Shown: piece after piece, positions 17,664-25,608 of the stretch
How positions within the stretch are numbered: the first letter of the stretch is position 1
Layout of the letters: each line of letters begins with the position of its first letter
Source: Halobacillus shinanisalinarum
GTDB taxonomy: Bacteria > Bacillota > Bacilli > Bacillales > Halobacillaceae
Assembly: GCF_022919835.1 (NCBI RefSeq)
Contig: NZ_CP095074.1
Coordinates: 4,823,026-4,887,025 of the forward strand
Reading direction: 5' to 3'
Length of the DNA stretch: 64,000 nucleotides
Made by a program: the position numbers and the translations under genes
The notes under the pieces: generated by a model
Databases searched by the model: none
Seen by the model: only the letters and a program-made list of their open reading frames with translations
Told to the model about the DNA's origin: nothing

Positions 17664-17924
17664 ATGAAAAGTACAGGCATTGTTAGAAATTTGGACGATT
17701 TAGGAAGGATTGTTATCCCAATTGAATTGAGACGCACTTTAGATATAAGTGAAAGGGAACCGCTGGAGATCTTTATGGATGATGAAAAGATCATTCTTCG
17801 TAAGTACAAGCCTAGTGAAGAAAAGCAGGAAGTGCTCAAAGATTTACACACTTTATTGGAAACTGAAAAAGATCCAACAGTCAAAGACATGCTGCAAGAT
17901 GTGATCGCTTATGTGGGCAAATAA
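17664..17924 (+). CDS. AbrB/SpoVT-family transition-state regulator (phage copy)
   Basis: An 86-residue protein with an AbrB-type swapped-hairpin DNA-binding domain in residues 1-50 (GIVRNLDDLGRIVIPIELRR, then EPLEIFMDDEKIILRKY). The C-terminal 35 residues are helical and probably multimerise. AbrB proteins repress stationary-phase genes in the host, so the phage copy could control phage genes or interfere with host sporulation; neither is shown by sequence. ATG 17664 follows AAAGGGGGACG. Confidence 0.88.
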   Translation: MKSTGIVRNLDDLGRIVIPIELRRTLDISEREPLEIFMDDEKIILRKYKPSEEKQEVLKDLHTLLETEKDPTVKDMLQDVIAYVGK

Positions 17925-17931
17925 AAAGCTA

Positions 17932-17959
17932 CCTGGTCTCCACACCAGATAGCTACTGA
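17932..17959 (+). terminator. Hairpin behind the abrB-like gene
   Basis: AGCTA-CCTGGT / ACCAG-ATAGCT hairpin without a strong T tract; a weak terminator or RNA-stabilising stem. Confidence 0.4.
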
Positions 17960-18040
17960 CAAACTCACAATTATAATATCATGTTGTTCATGTTTTGGGC
18001 AAGGATGGTAGAAGTTGTTAGTTATTATCTACGGCAGGCG

Positions 18041-18130
18041 TGGTGAACCTGTCGTCGTGGGTAGGAGGCTCGTTTCATCCAAAACCTCTCTGCTCAGGGT
18101 TTCCTGCCTACGACGATGTGTTCCCACATC
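18041..18130 (+). ncRNA. Strongly structured RNA or leader element
   Basis: A continuous 15-bp stem pairs 18051-18065 with 18103-18117 (three G-U pairs). It encloses a second small stem AAACC/GGTTT (18082-18086 with 18098-18102). A third hairpin GATGTG/CACATC (18115-18120 with 18125-18130) overlaps the base of the first by 3 nt, so the two are mutually exclusive. It lies 19 nt before the next start codon and its GC content is higher than that of its surroundings. It could be a phage small RNA or a switch controlling the zinc-binding protein that follows. Confidence 0.5.
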
Positions 18131-18148
18131 AGAAAGAGGTGAAAACGA

Positions 18149-18370
18149 ATGAAATGTATAGGCTGTCAAAAACAACCGCACGAGCTTTCCGAATACGTGC
18201 AACAAGCTACAGTCCATGAAATGTCACCTGTTGAATATGTACGTATGGATGAAGGCACTTATGACATTAAAACGGACATGTTCTGCTGTACAGGTTGTTA
18301 CGTTCAGTTGGGGTTGCCGTTAAACACTCAGCTGATTGGAATGTATCAGCATGCAGCAGAAGCCCATTAA
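18149..18370 (+). CDS. Small Cys-rich (zinc-binding) phage protein
   Basis: A 73-residue protein with paired cysteines C-I-G-C at residues 3-6 and C-C-T-G-C near 49-53, which likely bind one zinc ion. Function is unknown. It is preceded by AGAGGTG and the structured element at 18041-18130. Confidence 0.7.
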   Translation: MKCIGCQKQPHELSEYVQQATVHEMSPVEYVRMDEGTYDIKTDMFCCTGCYVQLGLPLNTQLIGMYQHAAEAH

Positions 18371-18376
18371 AAAAGA

Positions 18377-18393
18377 ACCGCATGGCAGTGCGG
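18377..18393 (+). terminator. Small hairpin after the Cys-rich gene
   Basis: CCGCAT/GTGCGG hairpin with four-base loop; no T tract, so terminator function is doubtful. Confidence 0.35.
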
Positions 18394-18447
18394 CCCTTTA
18401 AAGAAACATATTTGAAACTATTGTAGCACATTAAAGGAGGAAGTTGA

Positions 18448-18843
18448 ATGCTGAATAACGCGTCCGAAGCAAATAGCGTATTCCGTGACATGTTGGGCTT
18501 AAAAAACCAACGTAAGTCTCTTACAGATAAGATCGATAGTCGTAAAGCTCACCTTATTATGTATCTGAAGCAAAATGGTCCGACTCTTGTTTATAACGGG
18601 GAGAAACCAACCATTATCGAGGTTGTTAAAAAATCCGTTAAACAAATTGATAAAGCAGCTCTTGCTTATGACCTTGGCATTCCTGCCAATAGCCTCACTC
18701 CCATTCGTATCGCAAAACTTGTAGAGGATGGCAAGCTAACCTATGCCAAAATCCTTGAGTACCAGTACGAAGAAGAGGACTACAGATTAAGACAGCACAA
18801 AGCCAAGAAAAAAGAAATTGAGAAATTCCGTAACCAAAAATAG
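18448..18843 (+). CDS. Hypothetical phage protein
   Basis: A 131-residue basic protein with helical ends and a central segment suggesting a substrate or nucleic-acid binding fold. No family is recognised. AAAGGAGG precedes ATG 18448. It begins the replication operon. Confidence 0.7.
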   Translation: MLNNASEANSVFRDMLGLKNQRKSLTDKIDSRKAHLIMYLKQNGPTLVYNGEKPTIIEVVKKSVKQIDKAALAYDLGIPANSLTPIRIAKLVEDGKLTYAKILEYQYEEEDYRLRQHKAKKKEIEKFRNQK

Positions 18844-18857
18844 GAGGATGATCATTC

Positions 18858-19247
18858 ATGGAAATTAAATTGACGATTGAAGCACCGGGGTTAGAAAAAG
18901 CCTTACTATCTTTATCCACTTCACTGGAAGGGACCACGTTAGGTCAAGTGGTGGATCCAGGCAGTAAAGCAGAAGATAAGCCATCACCTAAGAAAGAGAA
19001 AGCAAAGGAAGAGGACAAAAAAGAACCAAAAGAAGAACCTGCACCAGTGAAGGAAGAAGTACCAAAAGAAGAGAAGAGTGAGCCATCCATTTCCTTAGAG
19101 ATCGTCCGTGGCAAGTTGGCCAAGATTTCTCAAGCAGGAAAGCAAGCTGAGGTTAAGGCATTGATTCAAGAGTTTGGAGCCAAGAAGCTCACAGATATTG
19201 ATAAAAGTAAATATGCGGAACTACTTGAAGCTGCGGAGAAATTGTAA
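18858..19247 (+). CDS. Phage protein with Lys/Glu/Pro-rich linker
   Basis: A 129-residue protein with an N-terminal beta-rich part (1-45), a highly charged K/E/P linker (46-82) and a C-terminal helical domain (LAKISQAGKQAEVKALIQEF) often found upstream of DUF2800 genes in Gram-positive phages. Function is unknown; the context suggests a replication or recombination accessory factor. The stop overlaps the next ATG (TAATG). Confidence 0.7.
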   Translation: MEIKLTIEAPGLEKALLSLSTSLEGTTLGQVVDPGSKAEDKPSPKKEKAKEEDKKEPKEEPAPVKEEVPKEEKSEPSISLEIVRGKLAKISQAGKQAEVKALIQEFGAKKLTDIDKSKYAELLEAAEKL

Positions 19248-20422
19248 TGAGTGGTCACGCTACAAGAGATCACGCCATTCTTTCGGCTTCCGGTTCTAGT
19301 CGATGGTTGACTTGTACCCCAAGCGCTCAGCTGGAAGAACAGTATGAAAATACAACGAGTGTCTTTGCTGAAGAAGGAACGACAGCGCATGAACTAGCAG
19401 AGGATTTTCTTCGGAAAGAGTTAGGGTTAATCGCTAAAGGCACTTTCACACGTAGGCTAAACAAGATGAAAAAAGAAAATGAACATTACTCACAGTCCAT
19501 GCTCGACTACGTGGAGAATTACGCAACTATCGTCTTGGAACATATCAGTGAACTAAAGCAATATTCCTCTGATGTCCTTACATTGCTAGAAGAACGACTC
19601 GACTTTAGTCGGTGGGTTCCGCAAGGGTTCGGAACAGGTGACGTTGTTTTAGTCGCTGATCAGACGTTAGAAGTTATTGATTTGAAGTATGGTAAAGGCG
19701 TTCCTGTTAGTGCTGAAGGAAATACGCAAATGCGTTTATATGCATTAGGCGCCTTAAACCAATTTGAAATGTTGTATGACATTGAAAATGTCCGCATGAC
19801 CATTGTTCAGCCAAGGCTGGACAGTGTGTCTACGGACGAGATAGCAGCTAGTGATTTACTTGATTGGGCCGATGAGGTTGTCCAACCAAAAGCACACGAA
19901 GCTATCGAGGGAGAGGGAAACTTTGTCGCTGGTGAACATTGCCGGTTCTGTAAAGCCAGGAGCCAATGCAGGGCTCGGGCAGAAAAGAACTTAGAGCTTG
20001 CCCAACATGACTTTCAAGAACCTCCACTACTATCTTATGAAGAGATCGGTGAAATATTACCAAAAGCGGACGAGCTTCAAAAATGGGCAAAGGATGTTCA
20101 AAACTATGCCTTAGATCAGGCAGAGAAACACGGGGCGAAATTCCCGGGATACAAGCTCGTTGAAGGACGAAGCAACCGCAAGTACACGGATGAAGCAGCT
20201 GTGATTAAGCGTTTGAAAGATGAAGGATACAGTGAGGAAGACATTTATGACATGAAGGTAAACGGCATTACGAAGATGGAGAAGGCCATCGGGAAAAAGC
20301 CGTTTAAAGAATATCTATCTGAATACGTCATCAAGCCGGCCGGTAAACCGACGCTCGTTAAGGAATCGGATAAGCGTCCAGAGATCAACTCAACAGATTC
20401 AGCCGTAGAAGATTTTAGCTAA
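19247..20422 (+). CDS. DUF2800 protein, RecB/Cas4-like nuclease
   Basis: A 391-residue protein with PD-(D/E)xK nuclease features: EEGTTAHELAEDFL near residue 42, GTGDVVLV near 130, and E-V-I-D-L-K-Y-G near 141. A cysteine group CRFCKARSQC near 232 may hold an Fe-S cluster as in Cas4/AddB-type nucleases. It is paired with the DUF2815 ssDNA-binding protein, as in many Bacillota phages, implying a role in recombination or end processing during replication. Confidence 0.85.
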   Translation: MSGHATRDHAILSASGSSRWLTCTPSAQLEEQYENTTSVFAEEGTTAHELAEDFLRKELGLIAKGTFTRRLNKMKKENEHYSQSMLDYVENYATIVLEHISELKQYSSDVLTLLEERLDFSRWVPQGFGTGDVVLVADQTLEVIDLKYGKGVPVSAEGNTQMRLYALGALNQFEMLYDIENVRMTIVQPRLDSVSTDEIAASDLLDWADEVVQPKAHEAIEGEGNFVAGEHCRFCKARSQCRARAEKNLELAQHDFQEPPLLSYEEIGEILPKADELQKWAKDVQNYALDQAEKHGAKFPGYKLVEGRSNRKYTDEAAVIKRLKDEGYSEEDIYDMKVNGITKMEKAIGKKPFKEYLSEYVIKPAGKPTLVKESDKRPEINSTDSAVEDFS

Positions 20423-20449
20423 AAATAACCAAAAGGGAGAGATTCACAC

Positions 20450-21019
20450 ATGGCAAAACTAAATGAAACAAAAGTTGTAACAAACGAGGCACGCTTTTCC
20501 TACACACACGTATTCGAGCCGCATGCAATTGAGGGCAACGATCCAAAGTATAGCGTGGCCATCCTTATCCCTAAAAAGGATAAAGAAACAATTGAATGTG
20601 TAGAAAAGGCAATTGAAGCAGCGAAGCAAGCAGGGAAGTCGTCCAAGTTTAGTGGTAAGATCCCGCCTACTTTGAAAACCCCTTTACGTGATGGGGATGA
20701 AGAACGACCGGATGATGAAGCGTATCAAGGTCACTACTTCATGAATGCTACGTCGAAAACAAAGCCAGGTCTCGTGAAGAAAGGATCAGCTGGTTTACTG
20801 GAAATTACGGATGAAGCAGAACTTTATTCAGGGTGTTATGGAAAAGCTTCCGTCAATTTCTTCCCGTTCAACTCTAACGGAAATAAAGGGGTCGCTTGTG
20901 GACTGAATAACCTTCTTAAGACAAATGATGGTGAAGCCCTAGCAGGTAAGCCGAATGCTACTGATGACTTCGCTGACGAACTGGATGGAGACGACGATGA
21001 CGACGATTTCTTAGGTTAA
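20450..21019 (+). CDS. DUF2815 single-stranded DNA-binding protein
   Basis: A 189-residue DUF2815 protein; members are thought to be phage ssDNA-binding proteins. It has an OB-like beta-rich body (NEARFSYTHVFEP, KYSVAILIPKK) and ends in a strongly acidic tail (ELDGDDDDDDFLG), the typical SSB tail for partner binding. The ribosome site is AAGGGAGAG. A terminator follows, so this may be the end of one transcript. Confidence 0.85.
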   Translation: MAKLNETKVVTNEARFSYTHVFEPHAIEGNDPKYSVAILIPKKDKETIECVEKAIEAAKQAGKSSKFSGKIPPTLKTPLRDGDEERPDDEAYQGHYFMNATSKTKPGLVKKGSAGLLEITDEAELYSGCYGKASVNFFPFNSNGNKGVACGLNNLLKTNDGEALAGKPNATDDFADELDGDDDDDDFLG

Positions 21020-21032
21020 TAGACATGGCTAG

Positions 21033-21056
21033 GGGGAGTGCTATAGCTCCCCTTTT
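21033..21056 (+). terminator. Terminator after the ssDNA-binding gene
   Basis: Stem GGGGAG / CTCCCC with an eight-base loop and TTTT tail. Confidence 0.7.
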
Positions 21057-21082
21057 CTATACAAAGAAAGGGTGGGAAATAT

Positions 21083-21352
21083 ATGAAAGTCCCGGCAACG
21101 ATTGAAGTGTTGGACGATATCCGGAGAGAACGGATCAGGCAAGAAAAGAAGTGGGGAAAGCAAAGGCACGATTATCCTTTCTGGCTGACCATATTGACTG
21201 AGGAAGTAGGCGAAGTTGCTCAGGCCATGCAGCAAGGAAGCGTAGCTTATAAGCAGTCGGATTCGGATGATCTATATGAAGAGTTGATCCAAGTGGCAGC
21301 AGTGGCAACCGCAATCGCTGAACAAGTGAAAGAAGAGCGTGAACAATCATGA
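21083..21352 (+). CDS. MazG-like nucleotide pyrophosphohydrolase
   Basis: An 89-residue all-helical protein with the MazG-type metal-binding pattern L-T-E-E-V-G-E-V-A-Q-A near residues 37-47 and a second acidic cluster DDLYEELIQVAAV. Such enzymes hydrolyse (d)NTPs and may clean the nucleotide pool or lower ppGpp. ATGA overlap with the polymerase gene indicates translational coupling. Confidence 0.8.
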   Translation: MKVPATIEVLDDIRRERIRQEKKWGKQRHDYPFWLTILTEEVGEVAQAMQQGSVAYKQSDSDDLYEELIQVAAVATAIAEQVKEEREQS

Positions 21353-23292
21353 CCACACTCTCCATTGACATTGAAACTTATAGCTCTACCGACCTTAAAA
21401 AGACAGGCGTGTATCGCTACGTGGAAGCTGATGATTTTGAAATTCTACTCTTTGCTTATGCATTCGGTGACGATCCCGTGGAGGTCATCGATCTAGCTCA
21501 GGGCGAAAAGCTACCCGTTGTTGTGATCAAAGCACTTCAAGATCGAGAGATCATGAAAACAGCTTTTAATGCCAACTTTGAACGGGTTTGTATCTCCAAA
21601 CATTTTGACATTAAACAATACGAAACACAATGGCGCTGTACAGCCGTGAAATCTATGAATCTAGGCTTACCCGGTTATCTGGATGGGGTGGCCAAGGCCA
21701 TGAACTTAGACGTTCAAAAAGATTCAGCTGGTAAAGCCCTGATCCGTTACTTCTCCATGCCATGTAAACCAAACAAGAAGAATGAAGGGCGTACACGGAA
21801 CCTCCCTCACCATGATGAAGAGAAATGGCAGCAGTACAAAGATTATTGCGTGATGGACGTTGAGGTCGAACGTGGCATAAAAGAAAAGTTGGATAAGTTT
21901 CAGCTTCCAGACATGGAACACCGCATGTGGGAGTTAGATCAAAAGATCAATGATTTTGGAGTCGAAGTGGACCCGGACGTTGTTAAAAATGCCATTGAAA
22001 TCAATAGGGTGTATCAAAAGAAGCTCAAGGCAGAAGCAATTGAACTAACAGGCTTAGATAATCCAAACAGTACCGCCCAGCTAGGGGAGTGGCTGAAAAA
22101 CCAAGGTGTGCAGGCTCCTAACCTTCAAAAGGCAACAGTAGAAAAACTGCTTGAGGAAACTAGCGGAGACGTGAAACGGGTGCTTGAAATACGGCTTGAG
22201 TCTTCCAAGACATCCATTAAGAAGTATCAAGCTATGGAACGGGCCATGTGTGAAGATCATCGAGTAAGAGGGTTAATGCAGTTTTACGGTGCCGGTCGTA
22301 CTGGACGATGGGCAGGGCGCCTTGTCCAGGTGCAGAACCTTCCACGAAACTATTTAAACGATCTGGATCTGGCAAGAAATCTATTGAAGCAGGGTGAGTT
22401 TGAAACGCTTGAGCTGTTGTTCGGGGATGTACCGGACGTGCTGTCTCAGTTGATCCGGACAGCGTTTGTTCCTAAGAAGGGTTATCGCTTAACGGTGTCC
22501 GACTTCTCTGCCATTGAAGCTCGTGTTATTGCTTGGCTTGCGGATGAAACGTGGCGCTTGGATGTGTTCGATGGTCACGGAAAGATTTATGAAGCCTCAG
22601 CAGCTCAAATGTTTAATGTACCCGTTGAATCAATTTCGAAAGGCGATCCATTAAGGCAAAAAGGGAAGATTTCTGAATTGGCTCTCGGCTATCAAGGAAG
22701 TGTTGGCGCCTTGAAGCAAATGGGGGCGTTAGACATGGGGCTTGAAGAAGATGAACTGCCTGAACTTGTGAGCTCATGGCGTGAAGCGAACCCAAACATT
22801 AAGAAGTTTTGGTATGACGTGGAGAAGTCCGCTATTCAAGCTCTCCAGAACAAAACGACCGTAACGATGCCTCACGGTCTTAGCTTCTTCTATCAATCAG
22901 GCGTGTTGTTCATAGGGTTACCGTCTGGGCGAAAACTGGCCTATGCCAAACCCAAGTTAGAAAAAGATGAACGGTTTAACAAAGACAAGATCACCTATAT
23001 GGGCACAGAAGCCGGTGGCAAGTGGGCAAGACTTGACACCTACGGTGGGAAGCTCGTGGAGAACATTGTTCAGGCCGTAGCCAGAGATTGCTTGGCTCTT
23101 TCTATGATACGTCTGGACGATGCCGGTTATGACATTATTTTTCACGTCCATGATGAAGCAGTCATTGAAACGTTAGAAAATCAGGACGCACTTGAGGATA
23201 TAGAGGGCATTATGGGGCAACCGATTGAATGGGCAAAGGGCTTGCCATTAAATGCTGATGGGTTTGTCACTCATTACTACATGAAAGATTAG
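21349..23292 (+). CDS. Phage DNA polymerase, family A
   Basis: A 647-residue replicative polymerase of the PolA family. The N-terminal 3'-5' exonuclease domain starts with S-I-D-I-E-T-Y (ExoI). In the polymerase domain, motif A DFSAIEARVIAWL begins near residue 385, motif B with KGKISELALGYQG near 439 and motif C HVHDEAV at 599-605. All catalytic Asp are present. Phages with this gene copy their DNA with their own polymerase, here together with VapE and an SNF2-type helicase. Confidence 0.96.
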   Translation: MTTLSIDIETYSSTDLKKTGVYRYVEADDFEILLFAYAFGDDPVEVIDLAQGEKLPVVVIKALQDREIMKTAFNANFERVCISKHFDIKQYETQWRCTAVKSMNLGLPGYLDGVAKAMNLDVQKDSAGKALIRYFSMPCKPNKKNEGRTRNLPHHDEEKWQQYKDYCVMDVEVERGIKEKLDKFQLPDMEHRMWELDQKINDFGVEVDPDVVKNAIEINRVYQKKLKAEAIELTGLDNPNSTAQLGEWLKNQGVQAPNLQKATVEKLLEETSGDVKRVLEIRLESSKTSIKKYQAMERAMCEDHRVRGLMQFYGAGRTGRWAGRLVQVQNLPRNYLNDLDLARNLLKQGEFETLELLFGDVPDVLSQLIRTAFVPKKGYRLTVSDFSAIEARVIAWLADETWRLDVFDGHGKIYEASAAQMFNVPVESISKGDPLRQKGKISELALGYQGSVGALKQMGALDMGLEEDELPELVSSWREANPNIKKFWYDVEKSAIQALQNKTTVTMPHGLSFFYQSGVLFIGLPSGRKLAYAKPKLEKDERFNKDKITYMGTEAGGKWARLDTYGGKLVENIVQAVARDCLALSMIRLDDAGYDIIFHVHDEAVIETLENQDALEDIEGIMGQPIEWAKGLPLNADGFVTHYYMKD

Positions 23293-23305
23293 GGGGAATC
23301 TGATT

Positions 23306-23722
23306 ATGGATATTGTCGTGAACGGCTCTTTCCAGAACGTTAAAGAGGAAATGAAAGCTTTACGATCAGCTGCACTTGATGAAGCTAGGAACATTAAAAA
23401 GCAATATAAAAAAGATGATGAGATACCTCTTAAGGTGGAAAGAGAATATGACCGTTTATTGGAACAGGCTGAGCTCTTAAAGGTGTCAGCAATCAATCCA
23501 ATTCAGCTTGAGAGTGGGTTAATTATAAACTACGAGCTCGTTAAGCAGTTAATGAAGAAGCTAAAAGGCTTCAAGATTTCCATGGAGGAAAAGGATGGTC
23601 AGTTGATAATCAACTACTCTAAAGGTAGCACAAAAGGAACATTCACGCTTTATCACTTATACAAACTACCCTCACTTATACAGATGCCTAAAGGTCAGAT
23701 CATGGAGGAGTATCTTCTATGA
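23306..23722 (+). CDS. Hypothetical phage protein
   Basis: A 138-residue protein, helical in the first 60 residues and beta-rich after. AGGGGGAATC precedes ATG 23306. It overlaps the next gene by 4 bp. No family recognised. Confidence 0.7.
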   Translation: MDIVVNGSFQNVKEEMKALRSAALDEARNIKKQYKKDDEIPLKVEREYDRLLEQAELLKVSAINPIQLESGLIINYELVKQLMKKLKGFKISMEEKDGQLIINYSKGSTKGTFTLYHLYKLPSLIQMPKGQIMEEYLL

Positions 23723-24003
23723 GAGAAATTAAACGTCGCATAAACGTGCTGTTAGATGAACAGGAAGCCAAAGGCATCGAAACGTATGGCCAAAGTTTAG
23801 AGGATTGCCCGGAAAATGATTATGACTGGAATCGCATGACGATGGAGGAGCTGATCGACGCTCTCCAGTACCAGGTGAAAGAAAACATCCGTCTCCAGAA
23901 CAGTATCAAGATCATTAAGACGAAAAAGGGTGTACCTACTGTAATTCATGTGGACGGTAAACGGTTCGTCTATGATCCGAATACGAAGGATGTGAAGGCG
24001 TGA
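23719..24003 (+). CDS. Hypothetical phage protein, possibly MazG/DUF5664-like
   Basis: A 94-residue protein with K-G-I-E-T-Y-G-Q-S-L-E-D-C-P and M-E-E-L-I-D-A-L-Q-Y-Q, a pattern seen in phage nucleotide-pyrophosphohydrolase-like proteins, though catalytic acidic clusters are incomplete. ATGA overlap with the gene before. Function is tentative. Confidence 0.65.
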   Translation: MREIKRRINVLLDEQEAKGIETYGQSLEDCPENDYDWNRMTMEELIDALQYQVKENIRLQNSIKIIKTKKGVPTVIHVDGKRFVYDPNTKDVKA

Positions 24004-24083
24004 CTGATCTAATCGCCTATATGTTTCTGGATCCTATGCTATGTGGCCTTGTTACTGATTGATAAAGAATAGGAGGAGTTCGA

Positions 24084-24344
24084 ATGCCTTACAAAGACAA
24101 TGAACAGGTACAAATGACTCTGGAACGTTATGAAGATATGCAAAGTCAACTGCAAGCTTTTGAGGATTTGAAACAGCGCTTCTTTACAGTAACAGAAAAG
24201 GAAGATCATGTATCTGTGATTGTTCACTTAGATGAGATTGAGAAGTGGTCGAAAGAGAATCATCGAGGTGGGTTAAAGAGCTTCACTCTTAATCAAAGGA
24301 AAGAAGTTGAAGCCATTGCTTATGTGGGAGTGAAGCCAGAATGA
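24084..24344 (+). CDS. Hypothetical phage protein
   Basis: An 86-residue protein, helical N-terminus (ERYEDMQSQLQAFEDLKQRF) and a short C-terminal beta part. AGGAGGAG precedes ATG 24084. It overlaps the next gene by 4 bp. Unknown function. Confidence 0.7.
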   Translation: MPYKDNEQVQMTLERYEDMQSQLQAFEDLKQRFFTVTEKEDHVSVIVHLDEIEKWSKENHRGGLKSFTLNQRKEVEAIAYVGVKPE

Positions 24345-24604
24345 GTGAAGTTCAATACGACGATTACGGTCGGATGAAGTACCATCCCGACTTTCACCCA
24401 AACCATGGGAAGAAGATGACTAATGATGAAATCTCCTACATGTGCCGTTTTTGGGAAACTGATGGAGCAAAGAGCATCGCTGCGGCTCTCGGTAGAACTG
24501 AAAAGACATTGATGAGTAAAGTGTCAATGCTTCGAAAACAAGGGCGTTTTGATTATTATATGGAGCGCTGGAATCGGATGGAGGCGAAGGAAGCATGTAT
24601 CTGA
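24341..24604 (+). CDS. Small helix-turn-helix-like phage protein
   Basis: An 87-residue basic protein. Residues about 30-75 (DEISYMCRFWE, then SIAAALGRTEKTLMSKVSML) resemble a homeodomain-like helix-turn-helix. It may be a DNA-binding regulator. It overlaps its neighbours on both sides, so it is part of the replication operon. Confidence 0.65.
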   Translation: MSEVQYDDYGRMKYHPDFHPNHGKKMTNDEISYMCRFWETDGAKSIAAALGRTEKTLMSKVSMLRKQGRFDYYMERWNRMEAKEACI

Positions 24605-24834
24605 AATGTATTGAATCTGTTCATATGAATGTTGAAAAAATTTACCAAGCCTTTACAGAAGGTGAAAAGTATAGAGCACGGTGGGGAGTTGTAAAAGGGA
24701 GCAATGATGACCCTTATGCGTTCGAAAGGGTTCTAAAAGCTATAAATGATAAAGGTGAAAGCCATATCATAAAAAACCGTGAAAATGATGAACTGGATGC
24801 TTTCTTTTATAAACACTTTGAGGAGGATAACTAA
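24595..24834 (+). CDS. Hypothetical phage protein
   Basis: A 79-residue protein with no recognised motif; starts inside the end of the gene before (10-bp overlap) and its stop codon abuts the next ATG. ATG 24595 follows GGAGGCGAAGG. Confidence 0.65.
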   Translation: MYLKCIESVHMNVEKIYQAFTEGEKYRARWGVVKGSNDDPYAFERVLKAINDKGESHIIKNRENDELDAFFYKHFEEDN

Positions 24835-25608
24835 ATGAGTGATGTAAAAACCTATCAAATGCCCCAGTCCGATCAGGAACAACGGAAGAAGCGGTCTCCT
24901 AACTTCTATATCGAGTGTAAGGAGATAGGGATGCTTGATAAGGATGTTGCCAGTCGAATGGGTATTAGTCCTGCTAACCTAAGTATTTTAAAAGGTCGTT
25001 GGGACTTCGTCGGTAAGAGTCTGGAACAGATGAAAGCCAAATTGAAGCAAGAAACCAAGAAATCATACATCAAGAATAAAGGCACCATGAAAGATGACAT
25101 AAAAGAAGATGTGGAAAAAGCTCAGGAAGAAAAGGAAGCTGCTGCCCCTGTTCAACCGAAAGAGCAAGAGGATCCACACGCTGATTATGAAAAGTACATG
25201 AAAGAGTTAAAGCAGAAGCTGAATGATGAAACGGGAGCTAAGACAGCGCTTGAAGATAAAGTGAAGCAACTGGAAGAAGATAATCAAGAGGATAAAGAGA
25301 AAAGAAATTATTGGGAGAGAGAATACAAACGTGCGGATGCTGCAAGGGAAAGATGGAAGTCTGAACACGTTTCCTTGAAAGGAGAACTTGATCGTCTTCA
25401 AGCTGATCAGCAACCTAAGCAAACAGTAAGTGAGCTTAATGAGAAAATCGGAGATTTAAAAGAGTGGATTCAGTCACTTGAACAAGAAAATATGAGGTTG
25501 GAGAACGAAAAAGAAAATTATAAGCAATCGTTTAAAGTTGTAAGTGATCAGTTAGGGGAGAGTAAACAAAGATCCTATCACTTGTTTGAGCTCGTGAAAA
25601 TGGGATGA
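24835..25608 (+). CDS. Coiled-coil phage protein with N-terminal HTH
   Basis: A 257-residue protein. Residues about 30-60 (LDKDVASRMGISPANLSILKG) look like a helix-turn-helix. From about 90 to 250 it is a long charged coiled coil rich in E, K and Q. The layout suggests a dimeric DNA-binding or scaffold protein placed just before VapE. It overlaps vapE by 4 bp. Function unknown. Confidence 0.7.
   Translation: MSDVKTYQMPQSDQEQRKKRSPNFYIECKEIGMLDKDVASRMGISPANLSILKGRWDFVGKSLEQMKAKLKQETKKSYIKNKGTMKDDIKEDVEKAQEEKEAAAPVQPKEQEDPHADYEKYMKELKQKLNDETGAKTALEDKVKQLEEDNQEDKEKRNYWEREYKRADAARERWKSEHVSLKGELDRLQADQQPKQTVSELNEKIGDLKEWIQSLEQENMRLENEKENYKQSFKVVSDQLGESKQRSYHLFELVKMG

Noticed and set aside
24000-24062. 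20-codon frame from GTG 24000
   Set aside because: It overlaps the preceding stop but is very short, without convincing ribosome site or family; not enough to call a gene.
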